Assembly: GCA_964650405.1 (NCBI GenBank)
Contig: CAZYTO010000192.1
Location: 1-10,995 of the forward strand
Length of the DNA stretch: 10,995 nucleotides
Reading direction: 5' to 3'
DNA from: CAZYTO01 sp964650405
Lineage (GTDB): Bacteria > Acidobacteriota > Thermoanaerobaculia > Gp7-AA8
Under the pieces are notes generated by a model. The model was not told where the DNA came from. It searched no databases and saw nothing but the letters and a program-made list of their open reading frames with translations. The stretch's first letter is position 1. Every line of letters begins with the position of its first letter. Position numbers and translations under genes: made by a program. Below are positions 5,926-10,976 of this stretch, one piece after another.

Positions 5926-7094
5926 CGGGAGGCGATCACCGTCCGGTCCCGGAGACGGACACGCGCTCATCGCGTCTCTCGATCGTCGTCGTCACCTGGA
6001 ACAGCAAGCGGTATCTACCGCGCTGTCTATGCGGTGTGTTGAAACAGACCTGGCCTGACGTCGAGATCATCATTGTCGATAACGCGTCCACCGACGGAAG
6101 CACAGACGTCATCCGCGAGCTTGCTCCTCATGCGCGCGTCATCGCCAACAGCGAGAATCTCGGCTTCAGCGCGGCTGTGAATCAGGGCATCGGTGGGTCG
6201 CACGGCGATTACGTCCTCCTCTGTAACCCGGACGCGTTTCTTCAGCCCGACTACGCGCAGCGATGCATCGAAGCGCTGCGTGACGCCGGCGATGCGTTCG
6301 GCATGGCAGGCGGCACGCTGTTTCGCGGCGAAGGCGACGACATCCGCCCGGCGGAGATCGTCGATACGAAGGGTATCCGCATGACCCGCAGCGGCCGCCA
6401 CTTCGACATCGGCCAGGATGCGCGGGACGGCGAGGACGATCGGGGACTGGTGCCGGTTGACGGGTACCGGGTGCCGGATGGGTATCGGGTATCGGGTGCC
6501 GGGGATCAGACCTCGGACCGCGCTGAGAGCCGATACCCGATACCTGATACCCGAAACCCGTCACCTGACAGCCGAGATCCGGCACCCGGCACCCGGTACC
6601 CGGCACCCGCCGAATGCTTCGGCGTCTCCGGTGCGGCGCCGCTGTACCGGCGGGCGATGATCGAGGACGTGTCGATCGACGGGGAGTTTCTCGATGAGGA
6701 CTTCTTCGCCTACCGCGAGGATGCCGACCTGTCGTGGCGGGCGCAACTCTTCGGCTGGCGTGCCCTGCACGTCCCGGACGCGGTCGGGGTGCACGTCCGC
6801 ACGGTCACGCCGTCGCGGCGGCGGCAGCTCTCGCCGGCCGTCAACCGGCATTCGGTCAAGAACCGGTTCCTGCTGCGGCTGAAGAACGAAGGCGCCGGTC
6901 TGATGCTGCGCAACGGCGTCTTCGAGCTGGCCCGCGACCTGGTCGTCCTGGCGGCCAGTCTCACCGTAGAGCGGACGTCGCTTCCGGCCTTCGCGTGGCT
7001 GTGGAAGAATCGCCGCCGCATCATGGCGAAGAGGCGCGAGATCCAGCGGCGGCGGCGCGTTCCGGACCGCGCCCTCGCGAAGTGGTTCCGTTGA
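5910..7094 (+). CDS. GT2 family glycosyltransferase carrying a heptamer-repeat insertion
   Basis: The start at 5910 (MDSRVAGGDH) has GAAGG at 5895-5899 and overlaps gene 5 by 16 bases, giving 394 residues. GT2 signatures are SIVVVTWNSKRYLPRCL (24-40), VDNASTDGS (56-64), NLGFSAAVNQGI (83-94), CNPDAFLQPD (105-114) and DFFAYREDADLSWR (264-277), with E270/D271 in the catalytic region. A basic tail (RRRIMAKRREIQRRRR) may bind the membrane surface. Residues about 182-234 are encoded by a GGGTRYC palindromic element; they read as repeated Gly-Tyr-Arg-Val-Pro and Pro-Gly-Thr-Arg-Tyr-Pro phrases, directly before FGVSGAAPLYRR. All core motifs lie outside the insertion and the frame is intact, so the enzyme may still work. 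It is likely to act alongside the two other GT2 enzymes. Confidence 0.85.
   Translation: MDSRVAGGDHRPVPETDTRSSRLSIVVVTWNSKRYLPRCLCGVLKQTWPDVEIIIVDNASTDGSTDVIRELAPHARVIANSENLGFSAAVNQGIGGSHGDYVLLCNPDAFLQPDYAQRCIEALRDAGDAFGMAGGTLFRGEGDDIRPAEIVDTKGIRMTRSGRHFDIGQDARDGEDDRGLVPVDGYRVPDGYRVSGAGDQTSDRAESRYPIPDTRNPSPDSRDPAPGTRYPAPAECFGVSGAAPLYRRAMIEDVSIDGEFLDEDFFAYREDADLSWRAQLFGWRALHVPDAVGVHVRTVTPSRRRQLSPAVNRHSVKNRFLLRLKNEGAGLMLRNGVFELARDLVVLAASLTVERTSLPAFAWLWKNRRRIMAKRREIQRRRRVPDRALAKWFR
5915..5931 (+). other. Small hairpin spanning the gene 5 stop codon
   Basis: CTCCCGC (5915-5921) and GCGGGAG (5925-5931) are perfect 7-base inverted repeats with a GTA loop. The TAG stop of gene 5 (5923-5925) runs across the loop, and gene 6 has already started 5 bases before the left arm. 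No T-tract follows, so it is not a terminator. It could modulate coupling or be a tiny repeat remnant. Confidence 0.4.
6450..6610 (+). repeat. GGGTRYC-family palindromic element inside gene 6
   Basis: The left arm (about 6450-6509) is made of units such as GGGTACC, GGGTGCC and GGGTATC. The right arm (about 6531-6610) is made of their reverse complements (GATACCC, GGCACCC, GGTACCC). The roughly 20-base centre contains ACCGCGC. The element is in frame: GT2 sequence stops at GEDDRGL and resumes at AECFGVSGAAPLYRR. Its centre loosely resembles that of the gene 7 element (GAGCCGCGCCTC). Confidence 0.9.
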
Positions 7095-8413
7095 AGCTGG
7101 CCATCCTCGGCACGCGTGGCGTTCCTCCGCGCTACGGCGGCTTCGAGACCTTCGCGGCGGAGCTGGGCAAGCGGCTCGTCGCGCGCGGGCACGAAGTGAC
7201 GGTCTATTGCAGGATGGCGAGCGGCGAGCGGGGAGCGGCGAGCGGGGAGGAAGAAACGCGACCTCCCTTCGCCCTTCGCCCTTCGCCCTTCCAGTGGAAA
7301 GGCATCGAGTGTGTATCGCTACCCTCGATCGGCCATAAGTATCTGGAGACCGTCTCCCACACGGCGCTTTCGGCTCTCGACGCGTTGCGGCGCCGGTTCG
7401 ACGCCGTTCTCGTCTGCAATGCCGCGAACGCGTTCGTGCTGCCGCTGTTGCGCGCGGCGCGCATCCCCGTGGCCATCAACGTCGACGGCATCGAGCGCCG
7501 GCGCCGGAAGTGGAACCCCCTCGGCAAGGCTGTCTACGCCGCCGGCGAGTCGCTCTCCGTCATCTTCGCCGGCCGCGTCATTGCCGATGCCGAGGTGATC
7601 GCGGCGTACTACCGCGAGACGTATGGCGCGCAACCCGTCGTCATCCCGTACGGCTCCGAGCTCACGTCTCCCGACTCCGGCGTCCTCACCCGCCTCGGCC
7701 TCACCTCGCGCGGCTACATCCTCTACGTCAGCCGCTTCGAGCCGGAGAACAACCCGCTGGAGGTGGTGGAGGCGTACTTGCGGGTGCCGGGTGCCGGGGA
7801 CCGGGTAACGGGTACCGGGTCGCAGGTAACGGGTACCGGGTCCCAGGTACCGGGTTCCCGGTCCCAGGTATCGGGTATCGGGGATCGGGGATCGGAAGCG
7901 AGCCGCGCCTCGGTACCCGGTACCCGGCACCCGGCAACTGGCACCCGGTACCCGTCCCCCGGTACCCGGCACCCGATCCCCCCACTCGTCCTCCTCGGGG
8001 AGGCGCGGTACGACAGGGCGCTCGGGGAGAAGCTGCGGGCTCACGCTTCGGCGAACGTGGTGTTTCCCGGGGCGTTGTATGGGGCGGACTACGAGACGCT
8101 GCAGCGGCATGCCTTGATCTACATCCAGGCCACGGAGGTGGGCGGCACCCATCCGGCGCTGATCGAGGCCATGGCGGCGGGCGGGTGCGTCCTGGCCAAC
8201 GACACGCCCGAAAACCGGGAAGTAGGTGGCGATTCAGTCGGTTACTTCACCCTGCGGCCGGCGGAAACGCTCTCAAGCATGCTTCGCCGGTGCCTGGACG
8301 ATCCGGCAGGGTGCGAGGCGATGCGGGAGCGGGCCCGGAGGCGCGCGGCCGGCCGGTACGGGTGGGAATCCGTGACCGACGCCTACGAGCAACTTTTTCT
8401 AGAGCTTGCCTAG
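7091..8413 (+). CDS. DUF1972/GT4 rhamnosyltransferase-like glycosyltransferase with two repeat insertions
   Basis: I chose the TTG at 7091, overlapping the previous stop as TTGA, because the protein then begins MKLAILGTRGVPPRYGGFET, the standard N-terminus of DUF1972 GT4 enzymes. An in-frame GTG at 7082 is an alternative. The 440-residue product has a GT-B fold. The N-domain carries HKYLETVSH (82-90) and AINVDGIERRRRKWN (128-142). The C-domain carries VVIPYGSE (183-190), ILYVSRFEPENNPLEVVEAYL (210-230) and VGGTHPALIEAMAAGG (350-365), the donor-binding EX7E-like region. Such enzymes typically transfer rhamnose or related sugars from nucleotide donors. Residues about 42-68 and 231-297 are repeat-encoded. 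Removing them would leave about 346 residues, near the usual family length. Both sit in loops between predicted secondary structures (after VTVYCR; between VVEAYL and PPLVLLGE). Confidence 0.87.
   Translation: MKLAILGTRGVPPRYGGFETFAAELGKRLVARGHEVTVYCRMASGERGAASGEEETRPPFALRPSPFQWKGIECVSLPSIGHKYLETVSHTALSALDALRRRFDAVLVCNAANAFVLPLLRAARIPVAINVDGIERRRRKWNPLGKAVYAAGESLSVIFAGRVIADAEVIAAYYRETYGAQPVVIPYGSELTSPDSGVLTRLGLTSRGYILYVSRFEPENNPLEVVEAYLRVPGAGDRVTGTGSQVTGTGSQVPGSRSQVSGIGDRGSEASRASVPGTRHPATGTRYPSPGTRHPIPPLVLLGEARYDRALGEKLRAHASANVVFPGALYGADYETLQRHALIYIQATEVGGTHPALIEAMAAGGCVLANDTPENREVGGDSVGYFTLRPAETLSSMLRRCLDDPAGCEAMRERARRRAAGRYGWESVTDAYEQLFLELA
7214..7294 (+). repeat. Mixed GGCGAGC / CCTTCGC heptamer element inside gene 7
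   Basis: The left half (about 7216-7250) runs GGCGAGC, GGCGAGC, GGGGAGC, GGCGAGC, GGGGAGG in perfect 7-base phase. The right half (about 7266-7292) runs CCTTCGC three times and then CCTTCC. The arms are only partly complementary because the two halves use different unit flavours. The element is in frame and is translated as MASGERGAASGEE and then PPFALRPSPF. Confidence 0.85.
7781..7981 (+). repeat. GGGTRYC-family palindromic element inside gene 7 (largest copy)
   Basis: The left arm (about 7781-7895) holds many GGGTGCC/GGGTAAC/GGGTACC/GGGTCCC/GGGTATC units. The right arm (about 7910-7981) holds their reverse complements. The centre at 7896-7909 reads GAAGCGAGCCGCGC-like sequence. The span of 201 bases, 67 codons, preserves frame. 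The peptide shows a 7-residue period (GTGSQVT, GTGSQVP, GSRSQVS) because three 7-base units equal seven codons. Confidence 0.92.
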
Positions 8414-8520
8414 ACGCTTCATCGGGCGGCTCCGTACTGGTATCGGCGGCGACCCGTTTCTGTTCCGTCACCGCGCAAATTGCGTTACAGTCCGGCTGAC
8501 CGCCGGTGGACTGAGGTTCA
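8414..8520 (+). promoter_or_regulatory. Leader of the initiating transferase gene
   Basis: This 107-base gap is the only real intergenic space among the polysaccharide genes, so a separate promoter is plausible. TACAGT at 8486-8491 could be a -10 with TTCCGT at 8463-8468 at 17-base spacing, but both match the consensus poorly. CGCAAATTGCG (8474-8484) is a short inverted repeat overlapping the spacer and could be an operator. TGAGG at 8512-8516 serves as the ribosome binding site for the ATG at 8521. Confidence 0.3.
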
Positions 8521-9963
8521 ATGCTCAAGCAGAAGGCATCTCTGATCGCGAGGATCGTCTATCTCGTTGATCTTGCTCTGACTACCGCTGCCTTCTTCAT
8601 CGCCTTCTTCCTCCGCGACGTGGTCCTGCCGGCCGTTTATCCCACGCACTTCCCCACCGGCCTCTTTCCGCTCTCCGAGTACCTGAAGATCTACCCGATG
8701 GTGCTGATCATCTGGTCGGCGCTGCTGTTCGCCTACCACTCCTACCATTCGCACCGCACCATCCCCCTGACGAAGGAAACGGCCACCGTCCTCCGCGTGG
8801 TCGTCGTGGGCAACGTCCTCCTGGCCACGCTGGCCTTCGTCATCCCTCTCCGGCAGCTCTCGCGCTCGTGGTTCATCCTCTTCGGCGTCCTCTCGGCGTC
8901 GCTGGTGATCATCGAGAAGATCCTGCTGCGCATCATCGCCCGCTACGTGCGCGTGAAAGGTCTCAACTACCGCACGGTCCTCATCGTGGGCACGGGGCGG
9001 CGGGCCCTGGAAGTGGCGCGCATGATCCGCGAGCACAAGTACTGGGGCTACAAGATCGTCGGGTTCATCTCCGACGGCCATCACCTGTCGAACGGATGGG
9101 CGCGCTACCGGGTCTTCGGCACGGTGCCCGACCTGCGCCGCCTCATCGAGAGCGGCCAGTTCCAGGAGCCCATCGACGAGATCGTCTTCGCCGTCACGCG
9201 CAAGAAGCTGGACGAGATGAAGCAGCTCTTCATCATGTGCGAGGAGCTGGGCATCCGCACCCGGGTGGCCATGAACTTCTTCACCAACCGCGTGGCACGC
9301 ATCGAGATCGAGGAGCTGGAAGGCATTCCATTCCTCACCTTCACCACCACGCCGTCGAACGAGACCCAACTGGCCTTCAAGCGTCTGCTCGACATCGCCA
9401 TCTCCATGCTACTGCTGACCTTCTCCCTGCCGGCCCTGGTCATGGCCGCCCTGGGCATCAAGTTCAGCTCCCCCGGCTCGGTGCTGTTCAAGCAGGAGCG
9501 CATCGGCCTCAACGGCCGCATCTTCACGCTCTACAAGTTCCGGACGATGATCGAGGACGCCCACGAGCGCCGCGGCGAGATCGCCCACCTGAACGAGATG
9601 TCCGGCCCCGTCTTCAAGGCCAAGTCCGATCCGCGCATCACGCCCATCGGGCGCATCCTGCGCAAGTTCTCGCTGGACGAGCTGCCGCAGCTCTGGAACG
9701 TCCTGAAGGGCGACATGAGCCTCGTCGGCCCCCGCCCTCCCATCCCCGAGGAAGTGGCCAGCTACCACCGGTGGCACCGCCGCCGCCTGTCGATGAAGCC
9801 CGGCCTGACCTGCCTCTGGCAGATCAGCGGCCGCAACAACATCGACTTCGACCGCTGGATGCAGCTCGACCTGCAGTACATCGACAACTGGTCCCCGGGG
9901 CTCGACCTCAAGATCCTGCTGCGGACCATCCCGGCCGTGCTCTCCGGCCGCGGCGCGTCGTAA
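8521..9963 (+). CDS. Polyprenyl-phosphate hexose-1-phosphate transferase (WbaP/EpsE-type, initiating enzyme)
   Basis: The 480-residue product has the full architecture of long polyprenyl phosphosugar transferases. About four membrane segments occur in residues 10-138, followed by a Rossmann-like cytoplasmic domain (NYRTVLIVGTGRRALEVARM, 149-168). A re-entrant hydrophobic helix is at about 289-312. The PglC-like catalytic domain contains KFRTM (339-343), the Asp-Glu catalytic dyad in SLDELPQLWN (384-393; D386/E387), GDMSLVGPRPP (397-407) and GLTCLWQISGRN (428-439). It moves a sugar-1-phosphate from a UDP-sugar onto undecaprenyl phosphate at the inner membrane, starting the glycan that the upstream transferases extend. 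Length and motifs are intact and no repeat insertion is present. Glucose, galactose or another hexose cannot be told apart from sequence. The stop lies in a small palindrome. Confidence 0.93.
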   Translation: MLKQKASLIARIVYLVDLALTTAAFFIAFFLRDVVLPAVYPTHFPTGLFPLSEYLKIYPMVLIIWSALLFAYHSYHSHRTIPLTKETATVLRVVVVGNVLLATLAFVIPLRQLSRSWFILFGVLSASLVIIEKILLRIIARYVRVKGLNYRTVLIVGTGRRALEVARMIREHKYWGYKIVGFISDGHHLSNGWARYRVFGTVPDLRRLIESGQFQEPIDEIVFAVTRKKLDEMKQLFIMCEELGIRTRVAMNFFTNRVARIEIEELEGIPFLTFTTTPSNETQLAFKRLLDIAISMLLLTFSLPALVMAALGIKFSSPGSVLFKQERIGLNGRIFTLYKFRTMIEDAHERRGEIAHLNEMSGPVFKAKSDPRITPIGRILRKFSLDELPQLWNVLKGDMSLVGPRPPIPEEVASYHRWHRRRLSMKPGLTCLWQISGRNNIDFDRWMQLDLQYIDNWSPGLDLKILLRTIPAVLSGRGAS

Positions 9964-9969
9964 GACGCG
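9954..9969 (+). other. Short palindrome around the gene 8 stop codon
   Basis: CGCGTC (9954-9959) and GACGCG (9964-9969) are perfect inverted repeats around the loop GTAA, which contains the TAA stop (9961-9963). A run of five T (9980-9984) follows about ten bases later. That spacing is too long for a classical intrinsic terminator, though it may still help end transcription. Confidence 0.35.
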
Positions 9970-9982
9970 GCGGGTGTGGTTT

Positions 9983-10003
9983 TTCGCGGTTCGCGTTTCG
10001 AAT
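9983..10003 (+). repeat. TTCGCGN-family heptamer array (three units)
   Basis: Three adjacent 7-base units, TTCGCGG, TTCGCGT and TTCGAAT, lie 20 bases after the stop of gene 8. No opposing arm is evident nearby. The unit length and tandem layout match the other families in the window, although the sequence differs. Confidence 0.5.
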
Positions 10004-10212
10004 ATCCACTGCCGCCGTGTCGTTAGTGGTGTACTCGGTGGTATCGCCTGGGCAAAGTTGCTGATATCACACTCAAGTTCGGCGATATCGCAGCGGATCT
10101 CTGGAGGTACGCGCGCTGCTACGGCTCCGCTACGTGGCCGCCACGCCAGCCGGCGCCACCCGGTCGCGGCCTCCGGGTCCCGTGGGCTTGGACGCTTGCT
10201 TGGCTGGAAACA
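10004..10212. other. Non-coding stretch between convergent transcripts
   Basis: I see no convincing gene, RNA or element here. Base composition is lower in GC at the left (10004-10090) than in the flanking genes. GATATC occurs at two places (in GATATCAC and GATATCGC), and GCTACGGCTCCGCTAC is a local near-repeat. It is probably the meeting zone of the rightward polysaccharide operon and the leftward small-gene pair. Confidence 0.4.
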
Positions 10213-10243
10213 CGGTGCGACGTGGTCCGTCCACGTCGCACCG
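10213..10243 (-). terminator. Strong hairpin downstream of the small-gene pair
   Basis: CGGTGCGACGTGG (10213-10225) and its exact 13-base reverse complement (10231-10243) flank a five-base loop. It lies 18 bases past the stop of the last minus-strand gene. On that strand it is followed by TGTTTCC, a poor T-tract. It most likely ends or stabilises the leftward transcript and could also act on the converging operon. Confidence 0.55.
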
Positions 10244-10261
10244 CATTCGGGGAGGGAGGAG

Positions 10262-10504
10262 CTAGTGAACGCGCGCGTACTCGATGCCGCGTTCGGTCTC
10301 GGCGATGGCCATGTCGCACAGCTCGATTGCCTTCGCGCGGTGTCCGCCTTTGTCCGCCGTGGCGATCTCCAACTCGTGACGGGCATCGCGGAGATGGCGG
10401 AGGGCGGCATGCATGTGAGTCTGGTCCGCCTGGACGTGACCTGCGGTGAAGCCGACGACGAAGACGACGAGGAAGACAGCGGTGACGATGGAACGCTTTG
10501 TCAT
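10262..10504 (-). CDS. Small exported protein with DKGGHRA motif (paralogue 2)
   Basis: The product has 80 residues. An N-terminal signal peptide (MTKRSIVTAVFLVVFVVGFTAGHVQA) ends in VQA-D, a plausible signal peptidase I site, so the mature part of about 54 residues is periplasmic. The mature part is predicted all-helical and carries THMHAALRHLRDARHELE and DKGGHRAKAIE. It shares 32 of about 53 aligned mature positions with the neighbouring paralogue. I recognise this as a widespread, uncharacterised small-protein type with the DKGGHR signature and cannot assign a function. AAAGGA lies about 10 bases upstream of the ATG. It is the second gene of a two-gene unit, 36 bases after the first. Confidence 0.75.
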   Translation of the reverse strand: MTKRSIVTAVFLVVFVVGFTAGHVQADQTHMHAALRHLRDARHELEIATADKGGHRAKAIELCDMAIAETERGIEYARVH

Positions 10505-10540
10505 GATTTCAAATCCTTTCCATACGTTGATTCGCGGGGC

Positions 10541-10786
10541 TCAGTGGCTGGCGGCAAACTCGATCCCGGCCTGTACTTCGCCGAGGGCCTGATCGACGAT
10601 CTCAATGGCACGGGCGCGGTGTCCTCCTTTGTCGGACGAGGCGGTCTCGAGCTCCGAGCGTGCCGCGCGAAGCTGGTCGAGTGCCGCCTGCATGTGGGGT
10701 TGACCGGTGGTGGCACATCCGGTCAGGTAGCCGAGGGAAAGGACCGCCAGGACAAGGAACACGTAGACAATGAGACGCTTGGACAT
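10541..10786 (-). CDS. Small lipoprotein with DKGGHRA motif (paralogue 1)
   Basis: The product has 81 residues. Its signal peptide ends in LSLGYLTGC, a good lipobox, so the Cys at residue 24 should be lipidated and the protein anchored in a membrane. The mature part is PHMQAALDQLRAARSELE followed by DKGGHRARAIEIVDQALGE and GIEFAASH, a predicted helical hairpin. The start is firm because GGAGGAG sits just upstream of the ATG. It is the promoter-proximal gene, followed by its Sec-exported paralogue. A tandem duplication in which only one copy keeps the lipidation signal suggests that the two copies occupy different cell-envelope sites. Function is unknown, and no link to the polysaccharide genes is shown beyond proximity. 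Confidence 0.82.
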   Translation of the reverse strand: MSKRLIVYVFLVLAVLSLGYLTGCATTGQPHMQAALDQLRAARSELETASSDKGGHRARAIEIVDQALGEVQAGIEFAASH

Positions 10787-10825
10787 GCGTTTCTCCTCCC
10801 TTTCAGTGTTCCGGGCTTGGCGGCG

Positions 10826-10833
10826 ATTGTATA
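10826..10833 (-). promoter_or_regulatory. Possible -10 element for the small-gene pair
   Basis: Read on the minus strand, this is TATACAAT, about 40 bases before the ATG of the lipoprotein gene, which is a sensible leader length. The hexamer 17 bases upstream (GGGGTC) does not resemble a sigma-70 -35 box, so the call is tentative. Confidence 0.3.
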
Positions 10834-10895
10834 GCGGAAGAGAACGCGGGGACCCCTACCTATTCGAATGATGAACGCACAACGCTCATATTTGA

Positions 10896-10912
10896 AAAGC
10901 CGGACCGGCTTT
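10896..10912. other. Perfect 17-base inverted repeat upstream of the small-gene pair
   Basis: AAAGCCGG and CCGGCTTT flank one central A. The near-absent loop favours a protein-binding site over an RNA hairpin, though a stem with a GGACC-type loop is possible. It sits about 65 bases upstream of the possible -10 element, so it could be an operator or activator site, or the end of an off-window element. Confidence 0.35.
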
Positions 10913-10944
10913 GCACCTAAAGTCGGTTCGGAGCCTGATCCCCC

Positions 10945-10976
10945 AAGGCTGGAAGGCTGAAAGGCTGAAAGGGCCA
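10945..10976 (+). repeat. AAGGCTGA-family octamer array at the window edge
   Basis: Four exact-phase 8-base units: AAGGCTGG, AAGGCTGA, AAGGCTGA, AAGGGCCA. Any opposing arm would lie beyond the window. The layout parallels the heptamer families, but the unit is one base longer. Confidence 0.55.

Noticed and set aside
7781..7981. Heptamer arrays considered as a CRISPR array
   Set aside because: Units are 7 bases with no unique spacers, they are arranged as inverted arms, and they lie in frame within a gene. No cas genes are nearby.
9409..10410. A 333-codon minus-strand open frame from the small-gene region into gene 8
   Set aside because: It is antisense to the catalytic domain of the initiating transferase and shows no domain.
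9974..10834. A 286-codon plus-strand open frame across the small-gene pair
   Set aside because: It runs antisense to two paralogous genes that have signal peptides, conserved motifs and ribosome binding sites. Its own start lies in non-coding sequence.
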